Shown: positions 50,361 to 62,844, counted from the first letter of the stretch. The stretch is 64,000 bases of DNA from Amoebidium appalachense (GCA_963693365.1 CAVNZM010000007.1:2976001-3040000), one strand, 5' to 3'. Notes: generated from the letters alone by a model not told the origin. Made by a program: numbers and translations.

Positions 50361-52283
50361 ATGGAAAGCGGAATGGAAGTTCAAGCACGCACTCCGTTTG
50401 AATCACACGGAGCACTATATGGGACCACAGAACGTACGCCATACTTAGCTGGAATCATGTCTTTTGGTGGTGAAGACATCGGCGAAAGCCATGTGGACTA
50501 CCCCATTCCTAATAAGGTCGCTCGAAGATACAACGGTTCCGAGAGCAGCAGTAGATTTCTCAGTGTATCCGTAGCTCGAGTGGGCGATGTTGCAGATCAG
50601 ATTGAGACCCGCTATGATAGCGATAACAGTTATTCCCACCCCTCATCACGCCACTATGCTGGTGTGGTTGCTTCACACTCCCCCAACTCAGCTCATTCAC
50701 CCCCTGTAGTAGCCTCTGAACAACACAAAACTATGGACATGAGCGTCAGGAGGGCACGCAGTGGGCCTACGACGCAAAAGGAACACGTTGATGACGATGT
50801 GATGGACATGAGGGAGTTGCAGCAGACATCTCGATGGGTGAACACGCACGAAAACTACAACGAAGGTTACGCGCCAGGGAAACCGTCTGACCATTCTGAT
50901 GGTGCCGACTACAAGGGCTATCATGAACGCGATGGTACGGTGAATGGTGTGGCTGGCAACGAACATGAGGGTAACAGAGAGGAATACGGAAGGTTGGATG
51001 AGCCTTACGACACGGATTTTAGGAGGCCGCGGGAGACCCATTGGCGGGAGGAATATTATGACGGGGACAGGCATGTTCAGTATTCGGATGACGAGTGGGA
51101 GAGGGATCTGGAAGGGTATGGAAGGTACGAGAACCCTGAGGATGGCATCGGCGCTTTGCACGGCCAGCAGGACCACGAAAAGGGATATGCATACGACGAA
51201 ATGCCGACACTGCGCAATGTCGAATACCCGTACGAAGGCAGGGATGAGTACAAGTACGGTGCGTATCGCGAAAACGGCGAACATGTATCCCGCCCCCGCA
51301 GCGAAAGACCATATCCGTCAATTTTGCGTAACGGTCAGTTCGCATCCGGCCGGCTGAGTCATGGGACGCCCGATTATTCCCCACACAGAGAACATGATGA
51401 GTTTAAACGCAAAGAGAGCAGCAAGTTGCCGCCGTACGAAGGTTCCCCCCAGACTTGCATTTCTCCCGAGCGTCGTGTTGGTTCCCCGTTCGTCGCACGT
51501 GCACGTGTTTCCTCCCCGCATCCATACGAAGGTCGACACACACGCAGCGCCGCCTACTCCGCCCCCTATGCGCACGCCGAGCGCCCTTTCCGTTCTCAGT
51601 CCAGTTTCGACGAACATTGGGATGCTCCCCAGAGGAGACCTCTCTTGGTCAGGTCCCCAGAAACAGCCGCTGAATGGGCACGGATGAGGGACGAGCTTCC
51701 ATCAAGGAGGCCCGTTTTTTCCTCTTCCACTGCCCGCCCACCAAGCCAAAACAAGGTGGGAGGCAGAGGTGACTATCGCCATTCGGAACCGTACCGCGCG
51801 GCGTACGAGTCGAACTCTCAGTCGTATTCGGCCCCTCTTCCGACCCGACCCGATTTCGACGGTGCCGACCTGCACGGCCTGGCGTCGGGTACCAAGTCCT
51901 CGGGCGCCAACGGGGTGATGACGAACAGCGGTAATGAGGATGAGAAGGTGAGAGAGTCGCGGCGGCACAAGGGGAATAGACCCATGCGGAGATGTTTGTG
52001 GACCGGCCCGGGGGGTTGCAACATTACGGAGGCAACACACAAGACACAGTGGAGGAAAGGGCCGGAAGGGCCCGGAACGTTGTGCAATAAGCATGGGTTG
52101 CAGTATAAGTACCCGTCGGATAAGGAGCGTAGGAATGAGACGAGGAGGAAGACATATGCGGAGAGGAAGAGGCATGATGATGGCTCAGGGAAGGTGAGGG
52201 CTGTGGGGATGATGTTCCAGGGGCGCCCACAGGGGATGGGGTCGATGCATCACCGCGAGTACCAGGAGTCGGGGGAGCGATAG
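50361..52283 (+). CDS. Charged protein with an atypical GATA-like zinc finger
   Basis: An open frame from the ATG at 50361 gives 640 residues. An alternative start at 50267 (MASA) joins in frame if 50281-50335, a 55-bp GT-AG interval ending CCTTGCAG, is spliced out. Residues 1-540 are low-complexity and rich in Glu, Gly, His, Tyr, Arg and Ser, with no fold recognised. Residues about 545-590 resemble a GATA finger: two Cys, the TQWRKGPEGPGTLCNKHGL block and a basic tail (KERRNETRRKTYAERKRH). The GATA consensus TPQWRxGPxGxxTLCNACG is clear, but spacing is C-x7-C-x21-C-x2-H, with His for the fourth Cys. A role as a nuclear DNA-binding regulator is inferred from this motif only. The gene is almost intron-free, unlike its neighbours. 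Confidence 0.75.
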   Translation: MESGMEVQARTPFESHGALYGTTERTPYLAGIMSFGGEDIGESHVDYPIPNKVARRYNGSESSSRFLSVSVARVGDVADQIETRYDSDNSYSHPSSRHYAGVVASHSPNSAHSPPVVASEQHKTMDMSVRRARSGPTTQKEHVDDDVMDMRELQQTSRWVNTHENYNEGYAPGKPSDHSDGADYKGYHERDGTVNGVAGNEHEGNREEYGRLDEPYDTDFRRPRETHWREEYYDGDRHVQYSDDEWERDLEGYGRYENPEDGIGALHGQQDHEKGYAYDEMPTLRNVEYPYEGRDEYKYGAYRENGEHVSRPRSERPYPSILRNGQFASGRLSHGTPDYSPHREHDEFKRKESSKLPPYEGSPQTCISPERRVGSPFVARARVSSPHPYEGRHTRSAAYSAPYAHAERPFRSQSSFDEHWDAPQRRPLLVRSPETAAEWARMRDELPSRRPVFSSSTARPPSQNKVGGRGDYRHSEPYRAAYESNSQSYSAPLPTRPDFDGADLHGLASGTKSSGANGVMTNSGNEDEKVRESRRHKGNRPMRRCLWTGPGGCNITEATHKTQWRKGPEGPGTLCNKHGLQYKYPSDKERRNETRRKTYAERKRHDDGSGKVRAVGMMFQGRPQGMGSMHHREYQESGER

Positions 52284-52339
52284 CGGGCCGTTGTATTACA
52301 ACTAGGTGATTTGTGGTACACTCGTGCTGATCAATGTTT

Positions 52340-52375
<36 letters not shown>

Positions 52376-53292
52376 GCCTCTGCCAAGTGTGCCGTTTTTT
52401 TTTGTTTTTTTTTTCTTTTTTCTTTTTTTGTTTTTTTTGCGGTTATCGATGTTGGACGCTTTTTCGAAAGTACTTGACGCACATGTACATGTACTGAGAT
52501 GGTTGAAAATGAGAGTATTATAAAGACCACACACACATTAAATTAACACGTGGGCATTGTGACTTGGCAACGCATTGATATTTGGCACCATAGATCAGAT
52601 AGATTCGGCACTCACATTGAGCACTTTTTTTTTAATTGATGTTGGTGGTATGCAAATGTTGCCTTTTTACGACGGTGATCCGTCGCGTATATTGTTTGGA
52701 CGAAAGTGGGGAGTATGATGACGTTGATTGTTGGCATTTACTGTTATATCTCTATTTTGCGGAATCGTTTCTTTAGGTAGGCATTGTGGTCTTTTGTATT
52801 TCCTACACGAGCAGTGTATATCGTCTGAAAGGTAATTCTTTTCTACCTTTCTTTCTTGTTGAATACCTCTCTCTTGCTGTAAACGACTTTCATTTTTTCT
52901 CCCCACTTGACTCTTGCTAACGAAAAAAATTAATGAATATTTCCTTCCCGTGACGATATTAGCCAGCTTCCCCAGGTTTTTCACCACCCATGTTGGGTAG
53001 AATAATAAGATATGGTATATCTTGTTTATCTGCATGTGAAGTTCTTAATGTATCCTTTTTATGTAGCAGCTGATATTGATTTTGAAGTGGGCACGAGTTG
53101 CCTGAGAAACCCCGTTTTTTGTAGGCATGAACAGTTTGACGGAGCAAAGGACATCGTATGAAGCATTCTATAAACTGTTTTTTTGGATCATTCCTGCTGT
53201 AATGAAACTTGTCCGCCTCCTCCTCCCCCCCCCCCCCCCCCCCCCCCCACAACACACACACACACGCTCTCTCTCTCTCTCTCTCCCCCCCT

Positions 53293-53324
<32 letters not shown>

Positions 53325-53589
53325 CGGGGGGGGGGGGGGGGGGGAGAGAGAGAGAAACCGTTACAAACGCTGTGTGTGCCGCACCATGAGAAAATGTATG
53401 GCGTGTCATGGCAATAATAAACAGCATGAAAACACGGGCCGACTGGTTTCTAGAGTGTATAGAGATGCATAACCCCGGCAATACCTCATACATGTTGACG
53501 CCGCCCACCAATAAGAACCCCCCAAAAATGTAATTGTGGGCGCCTTAACTTTTTGTTCTTTATAAAAATGACTCGGCGCCTGCACCGCA

Positions 53590-53624
<35 letters not shown>

Positions 53625-53756
53625 GGATCCGGGTGTACGTGTGTGTGTGTGGGTGGGGGATGGGGGTCGGGGGGGAAAGAGGGGCACAGCTAACTTCGGA
53701 AGTGCGGGTGGAGGAGGATCCGGAGGGTTGGGGGGGGAGGGAAGGGGAGAAGGGGG

Positions 53757-53798
<42 letters not shown>

Positions 53799-54036
53799 CG
53801 GGGAGCATTGGATTTAGAAATTTTTGGGCAGTCCGAAAAAAACAACATCTTGATATCTGACTGCAGTGCGTGTTCTTATCGGTGAGTGTTCGTAAATGAC
53901 GGACGGTAATTTTTAAGGGTCCCCACTTTGGCAACAACACGCTATAGGCCAAATCGGGGTTTTTGTAAAAACGTGCACCGCGACTGAATTCTGGGGTATT
54001 CTTTTTGGCTGGCTGGCCGAAAATTTATCGAAACCA

Positions 54037-54083
<47 letters not shown>

Positions 54084-54658
54084 AAAAAAAAAAAAAAAAA
54101 CAGGATCTAGAAGAATAGCGCCCCGGCCAGTCATCGGTTTTCCGCAATTTATTATCCTAAAGGAGGCATTTATCCTAAAAAATCAGTATGTGTGTTTTAA
54201 CAACACGTTGTTGTACACTTCAAAGAAAGTGGTACTATCGAGAGTGTCTTTTAAGTGTTGAGTCATTATTTAAAGTCACCGAATCGAGTCGAAAGAAGTT
54301 TGGAGACATAACATAGTATTCCGAAGGGGGAAGGAGGGGGGGGGGGGGGGGGGGGGGGGGGAAGGAAGGGGGGAGGAGGGGGGAGGGAGGGGGGTTGCTA
54401 TATCCAGAGGTGGGGTGGCAAGTGGGTGGGTAGGTGTGGGGGGGATGTGGGTGGAGGATGGGATTTTTGCATGCACCTGTGTAGTCAGGTACTTAGACGG
54501 GCGGAAAAACAGATCGGAATGGGTCTGGGGGGAAGGAACCAAAAAGCGGATAAATGCTTGTGCCCCAGGTTGCCAATGGGCGTAACATTATCCAATGACA
54601 TAAAAGTGCCAATCAAGTCTGTGCGCGCATGTGGATGTGTGGTTGCTTTTTTTTTTTT

Positions 54659-54715
<57 letters not shown>

Positions 54716-54860
54716 CAAGGATTGACATATGAGATAGTTTATTTCGCGAGGTTCCGGCGCAAGGCCATAATACGATTCTATAGACAAGTATTTACATTCA
54801 ACAACATTAACATGTACTGATTCCAAGTACTATTACATATTACCAGTACTGATGCTTGCA
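52284..54860. other. Intergenic; no gene seen
   Basis: T homopolymers after the GATA-like gene (52340-52372), unique DNA to 53210, a C run with CA and CT repeats (53226-53323), G homopolymers (53591-53621, 53768-53800, 54345-54361 and 54669-54712) and a C/A junction (54041-54102). No convincing exon on either strand. Confidence 0.65.
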
Positions 54861-55311
54861 CTACTTCTTGCAGCATGTTTCGAGGGAGCACACGGGCAGC
54901 TTCTTGTTTGTGTAGGGCAGGCAGGGCCGGGACTCAGTGGGCCACGTGTCTGGGGGGCACTCTGTTTGTGTGGCGTAGAACCAGTCCTTGCAGTTCGTGG
55001 GCGTCGACCCGCCCTGCAGCCCCTCGCCCTTCCCCTCGCTGCCGCTCCCAGTCTCTGCCAGCCTCCGTGTGGCACGTGTAGGCCGCTGCGGCACGCAGCA
55101 CGCATCCACTGTGCACCTGTCGAACACCTCGTGGCCTGCATAGCGCGCACACGGCTCCTGCTGCTCCAGACGTCATATTGGTCGGGGCAGGCGCCAATGT
55201 CTGAGGCGTCCCACTCGGTGCATGTCATGACGTAGTTGGAGCTCTGTGTGCGGGGGTGGTGGAGAGGCCCGAGGCGACAGCCAGAACAGCGGAGAGGAAA
55301 ACAAACTTCAT
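54861..55311 (-). CDS. Small secreted protein with two six-Cys modules, frameshifted
   Basis: The ATG at 55311 opens a signal peptide (MKFVFLSAVLAVASGLS). After about 23 codons the frame shifts at a C5 run into the first module (CTEWDASDIGACP), and shifts again near CPDQYDVW into QEPCARYAGHEVFDRC and TVDACC. The second module follows in one frame: NCKDWFYATQTECP, RPCLPYTNKKLPVC, SLETCCKK, then stop at 54861. Both modules fit C-x10-C-x11/12-C-x10/11-C-x4-CC, so they are tandem copies. I do not recognise the family and give no function. Introns cannot explain the shifts (no GT-AG pair of reasonable size), so this is a decayed gene or there are two indels in the sequence. Export is inferred from the signal peptide. 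Confidence 0.6.
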
Positions 55312-55344
55312 GGTGGTGGGAGAGAATGGTTTGGCTGTGTGCTT

Positions 55345-55352
55345 GTATATAC
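55345..55352 (-). promoter_or_regulatory. Candidate TATA element of the Cys-rich gene
   Basis: GTATATAC lies about 35 bases upstream of the start codon at 55311. This suggests a short 5' leader if used; position and sequence are the only support. Confidence 0.4.
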
Positions 55353-55784
55353 CAGATGTTGCGAGACATGCACTTGAGCTGAGTAGGCTGAGTGCAGGAC
55401 AGTGGATTCTGATGTTGACTGAATAAGGGTGCTGTTTTTATAGGTGTCTTGTTTACGGTGTTTGAAATAGCTTGCGGCAAAAAGGCTGTTCCTTGCCGTG
55501 AATACGATTGATGAAATGGACTGGCGTTGCATTCCAATCGCCAACACATATGAGGGTGAAGAGCAAATCAGTGACAAATCTCGCCTGTTCAAGGCTTACT
55601 GATGAGTGAAAAGTATTTCCTTTCATGAGCATTTATGTATCCCTGTATATCATAAGTCTTTTTGTAGTAGTAAGAGTTTTTTGGTTTGACTTCATGCTTA
55701 AACAGACCCGGCAAAAACCAACTCCTTGACAACTCACCGAGTCACCAGGAGTCCCTGAGTCACTGACTCGGAGACTCCCTGTGT

Positions 55785-56198
55785 TGCGATATTCGAGTAA
55801 CTTGGAAGGTTCTAGAATAGAGCCGAAGGCTTTTAACGGCCGCAGGCCGTCCCCCCCCCCCCCCCCCCCCCCTGGGCCGCCAGGCCCTGGGCCACGGGGG
55901 GCCACGGCGCCCCCCCCCCCCCCCCCCCCCGTGGGGGGGTTTAGCACGCCCCCCCCCCCCCTGGGCCGCCAGGCCCTGGGCCACGGGGACCACAGCGCCT
56001 CTCCCCCCCCCCCCCCCCCTTTGTGGGGGTTACTAAACCCCCCCGCGGGGGGGGGGGGGGGGGGGCCGCCGCCGTGGCCCCCGTGGCCCAGGGCCTGGCG
56101 GCCCGGGGGGGGGGGGGGGGGGAGACGGCCTGCGGCCGTTCAGGGCTTAAAAGCCTTCGGCTCTATTCTAGAACCTTCCAAGTTACTCGAATATCGCA
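55785..56198. mobile_element. Fold-back (palindromic) element
   Basis: The ends are near-exact inverted repeats of about 70 bp starting TGCGATATTCGAGTAACTTG and including CTAGAATAGAGCCGAAGGC and ACGGCCGCAGGCCGTC. Inside, the C-run and GGGCCGCCAGGCCCTGGGCC blocks are also mirrored, and one block is directly repeated (55872 and 55961). No coding capacity. I find no clear target-site duplication. Confidence 0.85.
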
Positions 56199-57057
56199 TA
56201 TTGCGTGACGTCACCAGGTTGCTATGGTTGTGGCTTCGCCACACCAGAGACTTCTCCAATCAATTTTTTATCAAAGAGTTTTGTCATTATAAAGAACACA
56301 TATATATGGCTATTTTACTACCCAGTTTTACGCATAAGAAATAGCAGTCTGTAAACAGAAGAAGGGCGATAGAAAAACTCAAAAGAGTCGAGACTACCCA
56401 GGATTATATGGGTACCTATATACGTATGCATATATACGGCGTAGTAAAGCTAACAGACACTGCTGCGGGACGGTGGGTCCGCGTATAGACTCTCTAACTC
56501 TCTCGCTTTCTCCCCCCCCCCTTTCCTCTCTCTCCACCCCCCAGCTCGCCGAGCTGCTGAGTCCCTCTTTCCCTCCCTTTCATCCTCCCACTGACTCTCT
56601 CTCCCTCTCTTCCCAACCCTCCCCCCCCCCCCCCTCCCTCTCTCACTCCCTTTCAACCCCCGCACACACCCTCTCTCTCTCTCTCTGTCTCTCGACTCGT
56701 TTGGCGGATCCTTTCTTGAATAATGTTGTAGGCTCATGATCCGTTATATGGTTTTAGGAGGTCCCAAGTGGAACACTGCGCTCCAACTTCAAGATCTCCC
56801 GGAAACACTTTCTTGGCAATTGTCGTGCCAGGGCAGCGCAGCTAGCGCTACCAGGTGCTACGTAGCCACGCATCTTTTTTAAAGCCACAGGAAGTTCTAA
56901 CGGGGTTTTAACTCCCTTCACTTGTTCTCAGAACTATAGATAGTGATACTTGGATGTGCATCTGTTCAAAATTTTTTCATAGGTAGACTCTTCCATAACA
57001 CACTATTGCACTAGAACCATTCTTCTTCCAAACATCTTTTTTCTCTTCCCACTCACC

Positions 57058-57095
<38 letters not shown>

Positions 57096-57333
57096 TTCCC
57101 CCACCTTCACCGATCTCACCAGTGGCACCTCTTCTGGATACACATCTTCTCGTCCACCTTCTCCCACCCCCTCCCTTCCCTTCCCTCCCCTCCCCTCCCC
57201 CTACCCCACACCCTTTTCCCTCTTCTCCCCCCCCCCCCGCCCCCCCGCCCCCCTCCGCCTCTCCCCTTTATCTTCTTCCATCTCACCACCACCACTCCTG
57301 GATACAACACACCTCATCTTCGTCTTTCCGAAG
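56199..57333. other. 5' flank of the RBR gene; no gene seen
   Basis: Unique DNA interrupted by CT-rich repeats (56470-56700) and a C homopolymer (57057-57095). Pyrimidine-rich sequence continues to the RBR start codon. Confidence 0.6.
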
Positions 57334-57765
57334 ATGGAGACACGTTCAAGCTCTCACGCCCGCGCTTTCCGCGCGCAGGCAGCTGCGGCACTCCGCGAGT
57401 GTAAAATATGCAGAGAGGACAAAGACAAGGCGACTTTTGCGCAAGTGAGCGCCCTCTGCAAACATGAAAACCTATACTGTGGGGAATGTCTGGCCCGGCA
57501 TGTGGAGGCAGAGGTGTACTCCAAGGGCAACACCATGCTTGTCACCTGCCCCAAGCACACATGCCGTGTGCAGCTCGAGTAAGAATCCCCATCTCCCCCC
57601 TCCTCTCTCCTCAACCCCCGCGCTCCCCGCCCTCTCTGCCCCTCCCCCCTCTCCCCTCCCCACCCCCCCCACCCCCCCCCCCCCCCCCCCCCACAAAAAA
57701 AAAGGCCCTACTTGCACCCCATCTCCCTCCCTATCTTTGCCGCCCTCTTGTCTGTTGTCCCCCCT

Positions 57766-57796
<31 letters not shown>

Positions 57797-57998
57797 CTCC
57801 ACCCCCTCCACCTCCCCCATCCCTTTTCCGTTCTCCCTTCTGCTCCCGTCTCTTTTCTTCAGCCCACGCACATAACCCATTCCCAATACTCCCACACTCC
57901 TCCCCAACCCACCCACCCACCCACCCACCCACCCACCAAACCCCTCTCCCCCTTCTCTTCTAATGCGATTCTGCCTCTAAACGGCGACAAGAGTTTTG

Positions 57999-58034
<36 letters not shown>

Positions 58035-58133
58035 ACCCCCCGCCCCTTCCCCCCCCCCCCCCCCCTCCCCCCCCAAACAAAGATAAGGAGGAAGAGGAAG
58101 AATAAGAAGAATAAAAAATAACCCTTCCGTCTC

Positions 58134-58181
<48 letters not shown>

Positions 58182-58283
58182 CCTTCAGACATGCAGATAT
58201 CAGGAGGCTTGCTGCGGGCAGTGTGTTTGACTACTACGACAGACAGCTGGTCAGACGCCTGCTGGCAACCATGGAGGATTTCC

Positions 58284-58315
<32 letters not shown>

Positions 58316-58358
58316 TGTGTGTATGTGTGTGTGTGTGCGTGCGTGCGCGCGCGCGCGC

Positions 58359-58408
<50 letters not shown>

Positions 58409-58530
58409 ATTGTGTGTGCGTGTGCGTGTGCGTGCGCGCATGTGTGGGTGTGGGTGTGGGTGTGTTGTGGGTGTGTGGGTGTGTGGGTGTGTGCGCGCAC
58501 GCGTGTTTGCATGGGTCTGTAATCTCTCTC

Positions 58531-58594
<64 letters not shown>

Positions 58595-60592
58595 GAGGTT
58601 GGCGATCATTTCAGCAGTTTTTATAAACGTAGCACAAACAGGAGTGGGGAGTCGGATGTACCATAAGCTCAAAGGCCCCGATGTGACGCAATCACCATAA
58701 TAGCGCATATAGCGACCCAATCAAATTTCCACATTAGCACCAACTGACTAAAAGTGACCAATCAAATCCCTCTGCAGCCGGTGCAAGAATGCGACGTGCG
58801 GCAGTGGGCAGGAGCATGTGGTGCAATGCGTGCCGACGCAAGTCATGCTTTGTGCACGACGTGAGTAACCAACCCACATACATATAAACAGCCAACTTGA
58901 ACAAAGACAAAAAAATCCAACAAAAAAAAAACCACCAACCTCCGGGCTCTGTTCAGATAAGAATATGTCCTTTTCCTTTTATTTTCTTTTCTTTTTCTTT
59001 CTTTCTCTCTCTCTCTCTCTCTCTCTTTTTTGGGGGGGGGTGGGTGGGTGGGTGGGTGGGGGTGGGGGGGGGGGGGGGGGGGGGGAAGGTTTGGTTTCTG
59101 GTGATTGTAATTTTTTTTGTCTTGTATCCTGGCTTTTAATGTCTCCTCCATATCCAACCCTCGCCGTTCCTCAAACACTCCCCCCCCCCCCTAGTCCACC
59201 GTGAGGAAGTGGTTTGCTTATGATGCTTAACTATTTGTGTGTACTTACAGTACTCATTCTAAACTGCCCCCATCCTCCCTCCTCACCCCCCTCTCCCCGA
59301 AAATTGACTGCATTATGATGGGTATCAAGTCCATTCGCAACGTTCAAGTTTGGCACATTACTCAGAATATTGTAGTGGAAGCCGCGGGGGGAGGGGGGAG
59401 GGGGGGGGGAAGGGAAGGAGGGTAAGTGAGAAAGAAAGGATAGGGCTTTATCTAGAAATAGCTAAACTTCGGGCTCCGTGAAGTTGGTAGCAACCCCCCC
59501 CCCCCCCCCCCCCCCTCCCCCCCAAAACACACACACACACACACAACTACAATCAGCAATCAGCAATCAGAAATTAGACACCATTAACACTAGACACTTT
59601 GCTTTCAAAACCTAAAAAGAAGTATAGGAATACGTAGAGCTTAGTAGGGGTCCGGGGTGAAGAGCTGAGAAGAAAGGGCCGAAAGGCAATGAGTTTTAGC
59701 TTTACTATAATTATTTTTATCACTATTATGATTACTACTACAATTACTATTGTTATTACTAGTATTATTGTGTTGTATAAACCACAAATTAACATTTTTT
59801 TTCCCTTTTAGAATCTGTCGTGCGAACAGTATGACGTACAGCTGCAGAGGGACGACCGGGCAAACAATGACGTCATTCTCAGGACCACAAAGCCCTGCCC
59901 AAAGTGCTCACGCCGCATCGAAAAGAACAGGGGGTGCAACCACATGACGTGCAGGCGCCCGGGGGGGTACGTGTGTGTGTGTGTGTCTCTCTGTGTGTGT
60001 CTGTCTGTCTGTTGGTGGGTGGGTGGGTGGGTTGGGGGGGGGGGGGGGGGGGGGAGGGGGGGGGGGGGGGGGGGTCGGTGTGTGGGTGGATGGATGTCTG
60101 TGTGTGTGTGTGGGGGGGGGGGGGGGGGGGGGGGGGGAAGGAAGGGGGGGGGGGGGGGGGGTGCCTTGTGTGGGTCCAGTGGGTGGGTAGGTTGGTGTTT
60201 GTGTGTGTGTGTGTGTTTTGTGTGTGTGTGTGCATGCGTGCGTGTGTGTGTGCGTGTGTTTTGTATGTGTCCGTGCGTGCGTGCGTGCGTGCATGTGTAG
60301 GCGTTGCTTGCAGGCGGGATACCAGCTTGTTTGGAACAGAGGCAGGACACAGAAGCATGAAGTGAATGGGAGGAGCCAGTAAAAAGAGAGTGCTGTACCC
60401 CTTGTGTATGCACGTGTGCGTGTGTTTGCGTGCGTGCTTTTATTTTTATTTTATTTTATTTTTTTTATTTTTTTTTGGGGGGGGGGGGGGGGGGGAGGGC
60501 GCGGAGGGAGGCTATCGTTTTCCCCTTCTTGATGAGTGTGTAGGTGGGTGGGTGTGTCTTTGTGTGTGCGCGTGCACACGCGCGTGTGTGTT

Positions 60593-60637
<45 letters not shown>

Positions 60638-61152
60638 GCGCGTGTGTGCGTGCGAGAATCGGGGGGGTGGGGGGAGAGAGAGAGAGAGAGGGAGGGAGGG
60701 AGGGGGAGGTCGGTTGTTGTGATGGAAGGCTGTTATTTGTCAGGAAATGTGCCGTTCTAAGTTTCCTGTGCATGTTTGCCCTTTTCCTACCTCCCTAATT
60801 TCTCGCACAAATACAGCTGTGGGCACGAGTTCTGCTGGCTGTGCCTTGCCGACTACTCGACCATCCTTCGTCACGGCAACCACCGCCACCAGCCCACATG
60901 CCAGTACTATGTCCACTATCAAGGGGACGAGACAGATCGAGTGAAGAAGACTGAAACGAGGTTGGCTCGGAGTCAGAGGGAGAGCGTGACGAGGGCGAAG
61001 ATGATATCGAGGGAGACGGAGATGAAATATCTGAGGACGAGGAAGAAATGAACGAGGGGGCAGAAGATGAAAACGAGGTCGAGGATTCGTTTTCGGACGA
61101 AAGCGAGGGAGAGGTGGGTAGCCGGCAGAATGTGAAGAGAGGCAGACTCTAG
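57334..61152 (+). CDS. RING-IBR-RING (RBR) E3 ubiquitin ligase with acidic tail
   Basis: Exons: 57334-57578, 58189-58284, 58778-58860, 59812-59966 and 60817 onward. RING1 begins [13 protein letters not shown] and continues [16 protein letters not shown] and [13 protein letters not shown]. The linker is [21 protein letters not shown]. The IBR exon reads [14 protein letters not shown] in one frame and [13 protein letters not shown] in another, so one base is gained (or two lost) inside it; the next exon's phase needs the second frame. RING2/Rcat is [22 protein letters not shown] then CGHEFCWLC, whose Cys in GCNHMTC is the expected thioester residue. RBR enzymes pass ubiquitin through that Cys. 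After VKKTE the written frame stops at 61051 with a basic tail, but a +1 frame gives a long acidic tail to 61152. Symbol withheld because the Ariadne, Parkin or other subclass is unclear. Confidence 0.87.
58285..58500. repeat. (GT)n microsatellite starting at an RBR donor
   Basis: Exon 58189-58284 ends TTCCT and the intron starts directly with GTGTGTG, so the donor is the first repeat unit. The array includes TATG, GCGC and GGTG variants. Confidence 0.93.
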
Positions 61153-61182
61153 GTCTGGGTATATTTTATGAAAATTGGATTC

Positions 61183-61223
<41 letters not shown>

Positions 61224-61247
61224 GTGGGTGGGTTGCTGGGTGGGTGT

Positions 61248-61311
<64 letters not shown>

Positions 61312-62271
61312 CGGGGTACGCGATACATGGGTGAAGCTGTGGTGGTGGTGGTGGGCTCGAGAGCACCCATGTTTGACGCTTTCCCTTGGATCGATGCGAG
61401 TACTTAGATCTCTAGATATACCGGATTTTGGGTATCTCCAATTCAGGGTTATGCATGGGGATAGTTTCGGAGGAGTGAGCGAAACACCCCGTGCGGAGGG
61501 GTGGGGTGGGGGGGGTGGGGGGGCTGGGTGCGAGTGTGATTCATGCAATCATTCGTATATTAGTACGCGTGTTGGGTCCTTTTACACATGCATATGATCA
61601 GCTGAGATTTAAGAAATCGGCATGCAGGTAATTTTTTTTCTTTTTCTTAACTCATCACTGTTTTGAGCACGCGGCCTGCTTTATTTCCCCCGCCTTATCT
61701 GAAATTTTCCCCTCGTGCACGTGAAATTTATGGAAATGTTGTGCAACAGAATAATGATTGTGTACGCCCTCAGTGTGAAAGGGGGTGACCATATCCCCCG
61801 TCGTCTGTTACCATACTATACAGCAAAACTGACATTAAATATTGATCATGACCCCAAACTGGGACATATTTGGCCATAAGAACAAAACAATAAAATAAAA
61901 TTTACACGGACTCGAACACTAATTTGTGGAGTCGATTACCAATCAAGCTACCAGCCACTGCACTGAGGAATTGGGGAGGGAAGGGGTCCGGGCGGCAGCG
62001 GTGGCCCCGGGGGAAGAGGGGGGGGGGGGGGGGGGGGGGGAGGGGGGGGGACGGCCAAGTTGAATACATCCCCGTGCTTGCATTAAAACTGCTTTGAGGG
62101 GTGGTCGTGTTGAGATAAACAGTGCCAAAAACCTACACTTACACTCGTGTCTAGGTATACGTACCGGTGTATAATGCATGTATGTTTGTGTGTGTGTGTT
62201 GGGGAGGAAGTGGGGTGTTTTTGTGTGCAGTAGCTAAGGATCACGCCGGTACTAGGCATGTGGGGGGGAGG

Positions 62272-62323
<52 letters not shown>

Positions 62324-62524
62324 CTCATGCGCCCAGGCCCCCACCCCTGCCAAGGTACAGACACACGAACACACACTACACACATACCCACACTCACATA
62401 CGTACACCAGCTTTCTCAAGCTGGCTATTCTTTATCCTTTCACACTAAGAATATTTGCGGTCAATTTTTATCTAAGCTTCCTCGCATTCCCAGCTCTGTG
62501 CCTTTTTAGCAGCCCAGCCCAGTC

Positions 62525-62557
<33 letters not shown>

Positions 62558-62807
62558 ACCTCCCCCCACCCTCCTCCCCCCAGCATACCACATAACAAAA
62601 TGAAGAGGAAAGTAACAAAGGCATAGACTAAATCAGGGAAGGACAAAATATAAATGAAGGGCCTAAAAAAAAACAAGAGTGATAACCATTTAAACATTGA
62701 AACCTACTCTACGAAAAATCAATATTTGTACTCTGTACGTCACCAAACCCTACAGACAAACCCGCACAACCGACATTCCCATTCCCCCCTCCTTCCCCCC
62801 CCCCCTT

Positions 62808-62844
<37 letters not shown>

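Noticed and set aside
61880-61970. tRNA-like A box (TAGCTTGATTGG) and B box (GTTCGAGTCC) on the minus strand
   Set aside because: The interval is too short for an anticodon arm and the T stem does not pair, so at most a decayed tRNA or SINE fragment.
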